A program made the translations under genes and the position numbers. The notes under the pieces are model-generated. The model was given only the letters and a program-made list of their open reading frames with translations, was not told where the DNA came from and ran no database searches. DNA of 64,000 bases from Halothiobacillus sp045689735 (GTDB lineage: Bacteria; Pseudomonadota; Gammaproteobacteria; Halothiobacillales; Halothiobacillaceae). Each line of letters begins with the position of its first letter. The first letter of the stretch is position 1. Of this stretch, positions 43,484 through 52,005 are shown piece by piece. Location of the stretch: contig NZ_CP142685.1 in NCBI RefSeq assembly GCF_045689735.1, positions 868,001-932,000 of the forward strand. The letters run 5' to 3'.

Positions 43484-44752
43484 TCAACTGAGAAAAACAT
43501 ACCCGAGTGACAGGCCGAAAGAGAGTGTAAGCCAGCCCGCCGCCAGCATCATGCCGCGGTTTCGCGATAACAAAAGGGCGTAGGCCGCTTTGAGCAGGTT
43601 GTTGCTGCCGCTGGCGATGAGGATGGCGCTCTCCAGGGCGTGCTCGCTGAGTTGCAACTTGCCATCCAAGAGCGAAAGGATAAATGGATCGATATCTGAA
43701 AAGCCCACCATGAACGCCAGCAGGTGCAGCCCCTGACTGCCATAGCTTTGGACGACGAAGTGCGTCAGGGTCGCAAACAGCACAAACAAAAAAGCGAACA
43801 GCAAGGCGGTGGAAAATTCCAGCGGATGGGGCGGGGCTTCGGTCGCTTGGCTGTTACTCGTGGGTGAGGCCGGATTGTGCCAGAGCAGCCAGCCAGCAAT
43901 CATGGCCGAGGCGACGATCAGCAGACCAAACGGCAGCAATAAATGCAGTGCACTCTGGGTGTGCCCCAATGTCGCAATCAATGCCAGAAGGCGTAAGTAC
44001 ATCATCAAGGTGGCCAGCACCGTGGCGGCGGCCAGTGGGCGAACCGCGGAAGGGGCTAACGATTTGGCGCGTTTACCCAGCACCACCGTCACCGCCGTGC
44101 TCGAATATAAACCGCCCAGAATGCCGGTGAGAATGGTGCCGCGATTCGGGAAGAAATAGGTTTGTGCCAGATAGCTGAAATAGGAAATCCCAGAGACGAC
44201 GATGACCGCGAGCCAGACCTGATACCACGAGATGGCCAGAAAGGGGGCAATGGGCTGGTCGGGCAACAGGGGTAAAATGACGCCCGCCATGATCAGGAAT
44301 TTAGCCAGCGTCATGGCCTCATCGTGCCGTAGCGCATCAGAGAATCGGCGAATCACCGGTTTTTCACCCAGCAGAATCAATGTGGTAATCACGAACAGGA
44401 TTGGAAGCCAGAGCGGGCCGTGGAGCACCAGCGGACCGAAGGCGTACACAATGAGCGCCAAAACGGCGCCGAACAGGCGGTCATCATGGGCTTGCAGGCG
44501 GCGCCAGTAATCGAGCGCGAGCCAGAGCCCGAGAATGGCAAGGCCAATGCCATACGCCCGGCCGCTTGGATCGACCAACATGAGCGCCAGACCAAAAATG
44601 GCGATCAGGGTGAAGGTGCGCGTCGTGCCAAAGCCGAGGCTATGTCCTTTGCTGCGACGATACTGGTGCCATTCCAGGCCGATGACGAATCCAAACAGGG
44701 CGGTTGCCACAAAGGCCAGTAATTCGGGTGAAATCGTGTGCAGGGCGGGCAT
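43484..44752 (-). CDS. MgtC/DUF4010 family membrane protein
   Basis: This 422-residue integral membrane protein has about 12 hydrophobic segments. The N-terminal part resembles MgtC/SapB (FGFVIGLEWHQYRRSK, GTTRTFTLIAIFG). The C-terminal part matches DUF4010 (GLYSSTAVTVVLGKRAK, then FMVGFSDIDPFILSLLDG). The function of the family is unclear; MgtC itself is tied to magnesium stress. The ATG at 44752 has AAGGAGG 6 bases upstream, the reason for preferring it over the longer frame. It lies upstream of minD on the same strand with 78 bases between. Confidence 0.88.
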   Translation of the reverse strand: MPALHTISPELLAFVATALFGFVIGLEWHQYRRSKGHSLGFGTTRTFTLIAIFGLALMLVDPSGRAYGIGLAILGLWLALDYWRRLQAHDDRLFGAVLALIVYAFGPLVLHGPLWLPILFVITTLILLGEKPVIRRFSDALRHDEAMTLAKFLIMAGVILPLLPDQPIAPFLAISWYQVWLAVIVVSGISYFSYLAQTYFFPNRGTILTGILGGLYSSTAVTVVLGKRAKSLAPSAVRPLAAATVLATLMMYLRLLALIATLGHTQSALHLLLPFGLLIVASAMIAGWLLWHNPASPTSNSQATEAPPHPLEFSTALLFAFLFVLFATLTHFVVQSYGSQGLHLLAFMVGFSDIDPFILSLLDGKLQLSEHALESAILIASGSNNLLKAAYALLLSRNRGMMLAAGWLTLSFGLSLGYVFLS

Positions 44753-44929
44753 CGAAGCCTCCTTGGGGCAGCCTGTGTGTTTTGCATCATGCCGAAAAAC
44801 GGGCGGTTGGATCAACGCAGCCGACAGCGATGGCATTTGTTATGATGAACAGGCATTGATCGAGCCGGTCGGCCGGTATCGTCGAATGTTTTTGAATCAC
44901 GCCTGTACCCAATTTGAGGAGATGCCCTG

Positions 44930-45559
44930 ATGGCGACTGTGAACCGTCGTTCCGTGATGACCTTGTTCACCAATCCGGAAAGTCCAGATTGCCACCGTAC
45001 CCGCATTGTGCTGGCAGAAAAAGAATTGACGGCCGATGTGATCGATATCTCCATCGGCGAAATTCCGGAAGATTTTCATGACCTCTCGCCCGAAGGCACG
45101 GTGCCGGTGCTGGCCGATCGGGATTTGGTTCTGACGAATGCCCGGGTCATCATGGAATATCTGGATGAGCGCTTCCCGCATCCGCCCTTGATGCCGGTTG
45201 ATCCGGTGAGCCGTGCCAAAGTGCGCACGGCCTTATATTCGATCGAGCGCGACTGGTATGGCCTGCTGCCGGAATTCGAACGGGGCGAAAAAACCGTCGC
45301 CCGGGCGCGCAAAACCCTGCGTGAAGGCTTGCTGGCGTTGGCGCCGGCCTTTGGTCATTTGCCATTTTTCATGAGCGAAGAATACAGTTTGACGGATGTG
45401 ACCTTGTCGGCGCTCTTGTGGCGTTTGCCGGTGTATGGCGTGGAAATTTCCGGCGCAGCGGCCAAGCCAATCACGGAGTACATGAAGCGCATGTTCGACC
45501 GGCAGACCTTTCAGCAAAGCTTGACGGAAGTCGAGCGCGAAATGCGCGACAGTTACTGA
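44930..45559 (+). CDS. sspA: stringent starvation protein A
   Basis: SspA is a glutathione-transferase-like protein that binds RNA polymerase holoenzyme and alters transcription in stationary phase and acid stress. The 209-residue protein shows SVMTLFTNPESPDCHRTRIVL, in which the thioredoxin-fold start lacks a catalytic cysteine pair. It also shows DLSPEGTVPVLADRDLVL and VIMEYLDERFPHPPL. GAGGAG precedes the ATG. Its stop codon lies within the left copy of the CTGAT direct repeat that flanks the insertion before sspB. Confidence 0.95.
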   Translation: MATVNRRSVMTLFTNPESPDCHRTRIVLAEKELTADVIDISIGEIPEDFHDLSPEGTVPVLADRDLVLTNARVIMEYLDERFPHPPLMPVDPVSRAKVRTALYSIERDWYGLLPEFERGEKTVARARKTLREGLLALAPAFGHLPFFMSEEYSLTDVTLSALLWRLPVYGVEISGAAAKPITEYMKRMFDRQTFQQSLTEVEREMRDSY

Positions 45560-45560
45560 T

Positions 45561-45703
45561 GAGTACCTCAAAAAAACCGTTACGAGCAAGTTTGAGAGCA
45601 AGGAGCCGCGCAGTGAGCAGCGAGACATATCAAGTAGATAGGCGAGGTGCGAACGAGCACGCGACACAGCTATCGAACTGCGCAGTAGGTTTTTCGAGGT
45701 GCC
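45561..45703. mobile_element. MITE-like 143-base insertion between sspA and sspB
   Basis: The element runs from GAGTACCTCAAAAAAACC to GGTTTTTCGAGGTGCC. The ends are imperfect inverted repeats sharing ACCTC-A-rich-ACC. The five bases CTGAT lie directly before (45556-45560) and directly after (45704-45708), as a target-site duplication would. It has no transposase frame. An internal 10-base palindrome ACTGCGCAGT lies near 45677. Removing it would put sspA and sspB 5 bases apart. Confidence 0.65.
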
Positions 45704-45712
45704 CTGATCGCC

Positions 45713-46207
45713 ATGCTGAGTAAACGCCCATACCTCGTACGCGCGCTCTATGACTGGACGGTCGATCAGGGGCATGTGCCGATTCTGGTGGTCGATGCCA
45801 CGGTCTCCGGCGTCAAAGTACCGATTGATTTTGTCGAGAACGGCCAGATTCACCTGAACATCGGGCCGAATGCCGTGCGGCATTTTTCGATGGATCGGGC
45901 GGGTGTTGGTTTTGAAGCGCGCTTTGCCGGAAAACCCGAGATGATCTTCGTGCCGATGCGGGCGGTGTTGGGCATTTATGATCGGGACGAGGGCAGCGGT
46001 GCCCAGTTTCCCCCTGAGCCGGACGAGGAGTTTTTTGATGATGAGTTGCCCGCGGCTTCGAATCTGTCGCTGGCCAACAAAACGCCCTCTGAAAAACGGG
46101 AAGGAAAGCCCGGGGGGAAACCCGCCAAGCCGGGTGCGCCAACGGGTGAAGAGGATGAGCCGCCGACCCCGCCCCGTGGGCGAGCGGGTCTGCGCATTGT
46201 CAAATAA
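45713..46207 (+). CDS. sspB: ClpXP adaptor SspB
   Basis: SspB tethers ssrA-tagged proteins to ClpXP. The 164-residue protein shows the N-terminal core RPYLVRALYDWTVDQGHVPI, with VPIDFVENGQIHLNIGPNAV split across the substrate groove. A long disordered linker follows, and the C-terminal basic tail ends GRAGLRIVK, the ClpX-docking motif. The ribosome site may be GAGGTG at 45696-45701, 11 bases before the ATG, contributed by the inserted element. Order after sspA is the usual one. Confidence 0.95.
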   Translation: MLSKRPYLVRALYDWTVDQGHVPILVVDATVSGVKVPIDFVENGQIHLNIGPNAVRHFSMDRAGVGFEARFAGKPEMIFVPMRAVLGIYDRDEGSGAQFPPEPDEEFFDDELPAASNLSLANKTPSEKREGKPGGKPAKPGAPTGEEDEPPTPPRGRAGLRIVK

Positions 46208-46321
46208 TCCTCTTTGTGTGAATTGAGCCGGCGTGTGGTCTTGAGTTAGACTGCATCCGGCTTAATGCTTTTAGTGAAAAATTTATTTCAACCATCTGAA
46301 TATTATCCGATTTATTGAGAC

Positions 46322-48700
46322 ATGAGCTCCAGCAGAACAACAATATTCTTTCAGCCGCAACGGATGCTGGCCGATCTGGTGCTGATCGGTTTGCTGGTCG
46401 TCTCTGCATATCTGGCCGTGGCCTTATTCACCTACCATGGTAGCGATCCCGGGTTCACGACCACTGGCACGGGGCAACCGACGCAGAATGCGGCCGGCTT
46501 GGTGGGGGCTTGGATTGCGGATTTGTTGTACTTCTTGCTGGGCGCGGGTGCACGCGCGCTGCCCTTCATGCTCATCATTTTTGCATTGCGGCAATTTGTG
46601 CGTTTGCGCCGCGACCCCATTTTTTTTGATGTGTTTTTTGTCATTCAGACCGGGGGCGTGCTGCTGAGCGTGCTGGCCTTGAGCGTGCTGGCGGCGATTC
46701 ATCCGGTGGCGCAGGAAATATCGACCCCTGCCACGGCGGGCGCCGAGGGCGGAGTCGTCGGGCAAATGCTGGCGCACGGCGTGGTGCGTTACTTGGGGGC
46801 GATGGGCGCGACGGTGCTGATGGTCGGCTTTGTCATGCTCTCGTTCACTGCGGTGTCTGGCTTGTCCTGGTTCGGTCTATTTGAGCTACTGGGGCGCGGG
46901 ATCGAGCGCGGCGGCGCCTGGCTGTTCCGTCGTAAAACCCCGTCGAGCGACTTGCCTGCGGCGTCGGTGCCGACGGTGCAGAGTGATTTTGTGCCGCCCT
47001 CTGCCCGACGGCGGGCGCGGGTGGTGCCCGCCGCAGAGATTCCGGCCGGGGAGACTGGGGAACGGAGCGAGCCAAATCTGGTGGGCGAGCCGCCCGTGAC
47101 TGCGCGGGTATCGACAGGAACCACCGGGCTGGGTGCCGTGAACAAGCCGGCCAAAGTCGCCAAAAAAACGGCAACACCCCAGCCCGTGCTCGGTACTGCC
47201 GCTGGCCGCCCGATTACCGAGTTGCTGGATTTTGCACCGGCGCGTCAGGCGGGCTATTCGTCGGAAATCCTGGCGCATCTGTCGCGTTTGATCGAGGAGC
47301 GGCTGGAAGAATTCGGTGTGCGCGTCGAAGTGGTGGCTGCGACGCCCGGCCCCGTGATTACGCGGTTTGAGTTGCAGCCCGCCCCTGGGGTTAAGGTCAG
47401 CCAGATTTCGAATTTGGCCAAAGATTTGGCGCGGGCGTTGTCGATCGTTTCCGTGCGGGTCGTCGAGGTCATTCCCGGTAAATCCACGGTCGGTCTGGAA
47501 ATTCCCAACCAGGTGCGCGAGTTGATTTCCCTGCGCGAGCTGATTGAGTCGCGGGTGTATCAGGAAAGCACTTCGCCCTTGACCATGGCACTGGGCAAAG
47601 ATATCGCTGGCGCGCCCATCACGGCGGATTTGGCGCGCATGCCGCACCTGTTGGTGGCGGGGACGACCGGATCGGGGAAATCGGTCGGCGTCAACGCCAT
47701 GATTCTAAGCTTGCTGTATAAATCGACCGCAGATGATGTCCGGCTGATCCTGATCGACCCGAAAATGCTGGAGCTCTCGGTCTATGAGGGGATTCCCCAT
47801 CTTCTGGCGCCCGTCGTCACCGATATGAAAGAAGCCGCGAACGCGCTGCGTTGGGCGGTGGGGGAAATGGAGCGGCGCTATAAGTTGATGTCGGCGCTGG
47901 GGGTGCGCAATCTCGCCGGTTGCAATGAAAAAATCGCGGCGGCGGCGGCGCGGGGCACGCCCTTGCGTGACCCCTTCCACAACCCGGCAGAGGCATTCGA
48001 TCCCGATTTGCCCGCGCCAGAACTGCAAAAGCTGCCATTTATCGTGATCGTGGTGGATGAATTCGCCGACATGATGATGGTGGTCGGCAAAAAAGTGGAG
48101 GAGTTGATCGCACGCCTGGCGCAAAAGGCGCGGGCGGCGGGGATTCACCTCATTCTGGCGACGCAGCGCCCCTCGGTTGATGTGATTACCGGGCTGATCA
48201 AGGCCAATATCCCGACGCGGATTTCTTTCCAGGTGTCCTCGAAGATCGACTCGCGCACCATCCTCGATCAAATGGGCGCCGAAAGTCTGCTGGGGCATGG
48301 GGATATGCTGTATTTGCCGCCCGGAACGGGGCTGCCGATGCGGGTGCATGGCGCGTTTGTGAGTGATGATGAAGTGCATCGCGTGGTTGAAGCGCTCAAG
48401 GCACTGGGTGCGCCGAACTACATCGACGAAATTTTGTCGGAAGAGTCCTCGGCCTCGGTCATCCTGCCCGGTGAAAAACCGCCGCTCGCTGCGGGGGAGA
48501 GCGGGGACGAACTCTACGATCAAGCGATTGCGATCGTGGTGGAATCGCGCAAGGCGTCGATTTCCTATGTGCAGCGGCGGCTGAAGATTGGATACAACCG
48601 GGCGGCGCGGCTGGTTGAGCAAATGGAAGAAGACGGGATCGTGGGGCAGTTACAAGCCAATGGTTCCCGCGAAGTTTTGGCACCGCCGCCCCGGGATTGA
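46322..48700 (+). CDS. ftsK: DNA translocase FtsK
   Basis: FtsK pumps chromosome ends across the septum and activates XerCD at dif. The 792-residue protein has four N-terminal membrane helices (about 20-180), a short linker to about 290, then the motor. The motor shows an ITRFELQPAPGVKVSQI strand, Walker A AGTTGSGKSVGVNAM near residue 445, IVIVVDEFADMMMV (Walker B), and LATQRPSVDVITG. The gamma winged-helix domain at the end (VQRRLKIGYNRAARLVEQME) reads KOPS sites. The linker is much shorter than in E. coli. It is followed by hairpin element copy B, then lolA. Confidence 0.97.
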   Translation: MSSSRTTIFFQPQRMLADLVLIGLLVVSAYLAVALFTYHGSDPGFTTTGTGQPTQNAAGLVGAWIADLLYFLLGAGARALPFMLIIFALRQFVRLRRDPIFFDVFFVIQTGGVLLSVLALSVLAAIHPVAQEISTPATAGAEGGVVGQMLAHGVVRYLGAMGATVLMVGFVMLSFTAVSGLSWFGLFELLGRGIERGGAWLFRRKTPSSDLPAASVPTVQSDFVPPSARRRARVVPAAEIPAGETGERSEPNLVGEPPVTARVSTGTTGLGAVNKPAKVAKKTATPQPVLGTAAGRPITELLDFAPARQAGYSSEILAHLSRLIEERLEEFGVRVEVVAATPGPVITRFELQPAPGVKVSQISNLAKDLARALSIVSVRVVEVIPGKSTVGLEIPNQVRELISLRELIESRVYQESTSPLTMALGKDIAGAPITADLARMPHLLVAGTTGSGKSVGVNAMILSLLYKSTADDVRLILIDPKMLELSVYEGIPHLLAPVVTDMKEAANALRWAVGEMERRYKLMSALGVRNLAGCNEKIAAAAARGTPLRDPFHNPAEAFDPDLPAPELQKLPFIVIVVDEFADMMMVVGKKVEELIARLAQKARAAGIHLILATQRPSVDVITGLIKANIPTRISFQVSSKIDSRTILDQMGAESLLGHGDMLYLPPGTGLPMRVHGAFVSDDEVHRVVEALKALGAPNYIDEILSEESSASVILPGEKPPLAAGESGDELYDQAIAIVVESRKASISYVQRRLKIGYNRAARLVEQMEEDGIVGQLQANGSREVLAPPPRD

Positions 48701-48712
48701 TGTAAATAAATA

Positions 48713-48868
48713 CTGAATAAATCCATCCCTGGGTTTATTCAGCAAGCCTCACCGCGAAGTGAATTCGCGGTGGACTTCGGACTTCGCGAATCAACGACAT
48801 CTGTCGTTGCCGCGTTGGGGCATTCATGCCCCAAACAGGAAGCGCTGATTGAATCAGCGCTTCCCTAA
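48713..48868 (-). repeat. five-hairpin intergenic element, copy B
   Basis: This is a second copy of the element at 23575, in inverse orientation, between ftsK and lolA. In order on the plus strand: HP5 CTGAATAAATCCA (48713) with TGGGTTTATTCAG (48730); linker AGCAAGCCT; HP4 CACCGCGAA (48750) with TTCGCGGTG (48764); HP3 CAACGAC (48792) with GTCGTTG (48803); HP2 TTGGGGCA (48815) with TGCCCCAA (48827); HP1 GGAAGCGCTGATT (48838) with its complement (48852-48864). The outer terminal repeat is kept on the lolA side (CTTCCCTAA) but is missing on the ftsK side. Confidence 0.85.
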
Positions 48869-48886
48869 CGAATGGATGGGGTACGC

Positions 48887-49576
48887 ATGAACAGGGTGGC
48901 GCAGAGAAGTCGGGTTGGTCTGGCGGCGGTTTGCTTTGGTATGGCCTGGCTGGCTTTGTCGCCCGTCGCTTCGGCGACGACGGAGGCGACGCCTTTGTTA
49001 TCGGCAGAGCAGCGGGCGGAAGTGAGCCGCCTGACCGATTTCGTGCATGCGCTGAAAACCTTCTCCGCCGACTTCATTCAGCAGCAGGTCAACGCACGGG
49101 GGCAAAAGCAACCCGCTTCCACGGGGTCTTTTGTGCTGGCGCGCCCCGGGAAGTTTTACTGGGAATATCAGTCACCTTATGTGCAAAAACTGATCGCGCG
49201 GGACGGAACCCTGTGGGTCTATGACCCAGATTTGAAGCAGGTCACCATCAACGACCTGTCGCAGGATCGCGGAGCGCCGATCGGGATTTTTCTGGGGGGC
49301 CGTCCCCTGGAGGCGGCTTTCCTGATCACGCCGCAAGGTGCAAACGATGGATTGAGCTGGTTCTCGCTGACTGAGCGCAATCCCTCCGGTGATTTCACCC
49401 AGTTGCAGGTCGGCATGGATACGCGCGGGATCAAGGCGATGGTCTTTACCGACAAACTCGGCAACCGCACCACGGTGCAGTTTAGCGAGCGCAAGATCAA
49501 TCAGCCGGTGGATGCCTCGCGTTTCGATTTCACGCCACCGGCGGGTGTCGATGTGGTAAAAAATTCGGCGCCGTAA
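48887..49576 (+). CDS. lolA: outer-membrane lipoprotein carrier protein LolA
   Basis: LolA ferries lipoproteins across the periplasm from LolCDE to LolB. The ATG at 48887 gives a precursor with a clear signal peptide (VGLAAVCFGMAWLALSPVASA, split before TTEA). An ATG at 48872 is the alternative. The mature part shows FSADFIQQQVNARG, GSFVLARPGKFYWEYQSPY in pieces, LWVYDPDLKQVTI, and the late VVFTDKLGNRTT-like segment (MVFTDKLGNRTTVQF). It lies between ftsK and rarA, the conserved order. Its leader carries hairpin element copy B. Confidence 0.93.
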   Translation: MNRVAQRSRVGLAAVCFGMAWLALSPVASATTEATPLLSAEQRAEVSRLTDFVHALKTFSADFIQQQVNARGQKQPASTGSFVLARPGKFYWEYQSPYVQKLIARDGTLWVYDPDLKQVTINDLSQDRGAPIGIFLGGRPLEAAFLITPQGANDGLSWFSLTERNPSGDFTQLQVGMDTRGIKAMVFTDKLGNRTTVQFSERKINQPVDASRFDFTPPAGVDVVKNSAP

Positions 49577-49610
49577 GCGTGCCCCCCTTCAGCCCACGAG
49601 TTTTGCGTTT

Positions 49611-50909
49611 GTGACCGATCTTTTCTCCCAGGCACCACAGCCGCCGTTGGCTGAGCGCTTGCGCCCCAAGTGCCTTGATGAAGTCATCGGCCAGTCGCAT
49701 TTACTGGCGCCGGGCAAACCCTTGCGGGTGGCGTTTGATTCGGGTCGATTGCATTCGATGATTCTGTGGGGGCCGCCGGGCGTGGGCAAAACTACGCTCG
49801 CCCGATTGATGGCCACCGCATTCGATTGCGCATTCATTGCGCTTTCTGCGGTGTTTTCCGGGGTGAAGGACATTCGCGCGGCGATGGAACAGGCTGAACT
49901 GCACCTGAGCCAAGGCCAAAAAACCATTTTGTTCATTGATGAAATCCACCGCTTCAACAAGTCGCAACAGGATGCTTTGCTGCCCTACGCGGAAAATGGC
50001 TTGGTGACCCTGGTGGGTGCAACCACCGAAAACCCGTCGTTCGAACTCAATTCGGCGCTGTTGTCGCGGGCTCAAGTCTATGTGCTGCAGTCGCTGAACG
50101 ATGCGGAGTTGCGCCAACTGGTCGAACGGGCGTTGTCGCTGGCTGAGTCCGACTGGCAGCCGACGCCTGCCGCCATCGATGCGCTGATCGGTTACGCCGA
50201 TGGGGATGCCCGCCGTTTGCTAAATCTGTTCGAGCACTGCGCGCAGGCGGCAGCAACGGCCGGGGTGATCGCGGTGGATGCTGAGTTTGTCACGCAAACC
50301 CTGCAACTCAATCATCGCCGGTTCGACAAGGGCGGAGATCATTTCTACGATCAAATTTCCGCACTGCATAAATCGGTGCGCGGCTCGCATCCGGATGCCG
50401 CGCTGTACTGGCTCACGCGCATGCTCGATGGCGGGGCGGATCCCCGCTACCTCGCCCGGCGGATTGTGCGTATGGCCTGGGAAGACATTGGTTTGGCCGA
50501 TCCACGCGCCTTGCAGATCGCTAACGATGCAGCCACGACCTATGAGCGACTCGGGAGCCCGGAAGGGGAACTCGCCTTGGCGCAAGCGGTGATTTATCTC
50601 GCCGTGGCGGCGAAAAGCAATGCGGGTTATGTCGCGTACAACCAGGCGAAGGCCTTTGTGCGGCAGGACAAAAGCCGGGAAGTACCGCTGCATCTGCGCA
50701 ATGCGCCGACGGCCTTGATGAAGGAACTCGGTCATGGACATGCCTACCGGTATGCCCATGATGAACCCAATGCCTATGCCGCTGGTGAAACCTATCTGCC
50801 GGATGGAATGCAAGAGCCTGGGTGGTATCAGCCAGCACCAAGAGGGTTGGAAATTAAGATTGCTGAAAAGATAAACCTGCTGAAGAAGTGGGATGACGAG
50901 GCGGGATGA
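49611..50909 (+). CDS. rarA: replication-associated recombination protein RarA
   Basis: RarA (MgsA) is a clamp-loader-like AAA+ ATPase acting at stalled forks. The GTG start gives 432 residues. The sequence shows PLAERLRPKCLDEVIGQSHLL in pieces, Walker A GPPGVGKTTLARLMA, Walker B ILFIDEIHRFNKSQQDALLP, and ATTENPSFELNSALLSRAQV in pieces. The C-terminal domain has IRMAWEDIGLADPRAL and GEYFYPD-like sequence replaced by AGETYLPDGMQEPGWYQP. It follows lolA by 34 bases and precedes the tRNA-fMet promoter. Confidence 0.96.
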   Translation: MTDLFSQAPQPPLAERLRPKCLDEVIGQSHLLAPGKPLRVAFDSGRLHSMILWGPPGVGKTTLARLMATAFDCAFIALSAVFSGVKDIRAAMEQAELHLSQGQKTILFIDEIHRFNKSQQDALLPYAENGLVTLVGATTENPSFELNSALLSRAQVYVLQSLNDAELRQLVERALSLAESDWQPTPAAIDALIGYADGDARRLLNLFEHCAQAAATAGVIAVDAEFVTQTLQLNHRRFDKGGDHFYDQISALHKSVRGSHPDAALYWLTRMLDGGADPRYLARRIVRMAWEDIGLADPRALQIANDAATTYERLGSPEGELALAQAVIYLAVAAKSNAGYVAYNQAKAFVRQDKSREVPLHLRNAPTALMKELGHGHAYRYAHDEPNAYAAGETYLPDGMQEPGWYQPAPRGLEIKIAEKINLLKKWDDEAG

Positions 50910-50938
50910 AGAAGGTTCTAAAATTTAGTCGGATTCGA

Positions 50939-50967
50939 TTGACAGCCCGTAAAGAGCCGCGTAGTAT
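50939..50967 (+). promoter_or_regulatory. sigma70 promoter of tRNA-fMet
   Basis: A perfect -35 TTGACA (50939-50944), a 17-base spacer and TAGTAT (50962-50967) are followed by a GC-rich discriminator TCGCACCC. The tRNA begins 14 bases after the -10 element. A GC-rich discriminator is typical of stringently controlled stable-RNA promoters. Confidence 0.85.
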
Positions 50968-50981
50968 TCGCACCCTACTGA

Positions 50982-51058
<77 letters not shown>

Positions 51059-51061
51059 ATC

Positions 51062-51092
51062 AAAAAAACGCCGGATTTCCGGCGTTTTTTAT
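51062..51092. terminator. terminator after tRNA-fMet
   Basis: AACGCCGGA (51067-51075) and TCCGGCGTT (51078-51086) form a nine-pair stem with a two-base loop. A-tract before and T-tract after make it usable from both strands. It lies 8 bases after the tRNA CCA end. Confidence 0.92.
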
Positions 51093-51142
51093 TTGCCCAT
51101 GATTTTTGATTTGGGATTGATGACCGCACGCAGGCCCAGCAT

Positions 51143-51166
51143 AAAAAAGCCGCCCATGCGGGCGGC
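51143..51166 (-). terminator. terminator of efp
   Basis: On the minus strand GCCGCCC, loop GCAT, GGGCGGC is followed by six T residues. It starts 33 bases past the efp stop codon. Confidence 0.9.
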
Positions 51167-51198
51167 GAATCATGTCATGGCGCAGCGCGAATCGAGGA

Positions 51199-51762
51199 TC
51201 AGGTCGCGCGTTTGCGGAATTCGCCGGTGCGGGTATCGATCTCGACTTTTTCGCCAATTTCGATGAAGGCAGCCACCTGAATTTCGTGGCCGTTGGTCAG
51301 TTTGGCTGCTTTCATCACTTTGCCGGAGGTATCCCCCCGCGCGGCGGGTTCGGTATAGGCGATTTCGCGCACGATAATGGTGGGTAGTTCTACGGAGATG
51401 GGTTTTTCGTTGTAGAACACCACTTCGCAGACATCATCCATGCCATCGACGAGATACTGGATGGTGTCTCCCATGTTTTCCGCTTCCACTTCGTAGGAAT
51501 TGAACTCGCTGTCCATGAAAACATACAGCGGATCAGCGAAATAGCTGTAAGTACATTCTTTTTTGTCCAAAATGACCTGGTCGAATTTGTCATCTGCCTT
51601 GAAGACGCTTTCGGTACTGGTGCCACTCAAAAGATTTTTGAGTTTCATTTTCACGACGGCCGCATTCCGGCCGGATTTGTTGAACTCGGCCTTGAGGATG
51701 ACCATGGGATCATTGCCGATCATGATCACATTACCGGCGCGAAACTCTTGTGCGGTTTTCAT
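51199..51762 (-). CDS. efp: elongation factor P, Arg32 type
   Basis: EF-P relieves ribosome stalling at proline runs. The 187-residue protein has three beta-barrel domains. The loop that enters the peptidyl-transferase centre reads NKSGRNAAVV and places arginine at residue 32. In Pseudomonas and Neisseria this Arg32 is rhamnosylated by EarP, whereas E. coli has a modified Lys34. Other family motifs are LKNLLSGTSTESVFKADD, YVFMD and the end IDTRTGEFRKRA. Upstream is a promoter-like pair at 51817-51845. An earP gene is not seen in this window. Confidence 0.97.
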   Translation of the reverse strand: MKTAQEFRAGNVIMIGNDPMVILKAEFNKSGRNAAVVKMKLKNLLSGTSTESVFKADDKFDQVILDKKECTYSYFADPLYVFMDSEFNSYEVEAENMGDTIQYLVDGMDDVCEVVFYNEKPISVELPTIIVREIAYTEPAARGDTSGKVMKAAKLTNGHEIQVAAFIEIGEKVEIDTRTGEFRKRAT

Positions 51763-51816
51763 CGAACTTTCCTGAAGAACAAAGGGGCCGCTGAGGGCGT
51801 TAAAAAAAGGTTGCCG

Positions 51817-51845
51817 ATTGTACCTGTTTTACCCGTAATTTTCAG
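51817..51845 (-). promoter_or_regulatory. sigma70-type promoter of efp
   Basis: On the minus strand CTGAAA (51845-51840) is followed after 17 bases by TACAAT (51822-51817). The predicted start is about 48 bases before the efp ATG. Confidence 0.6.
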
Positions 51846-52005
51846 CGGCTGCGGCTTGCCGGTTACCGAGAGCCATCACGGTCAGCCTTGGCATGGATTG
51901 ATTGCCTTGATCTGGTCACCGTGCGGTTAGCACAGACTAAACCCGCCCACTCAGCTTCTGTTGGGTTGCCGCCAGACGCGAGTGCTGGATTTCTCCGGTG
52001 ATTAC

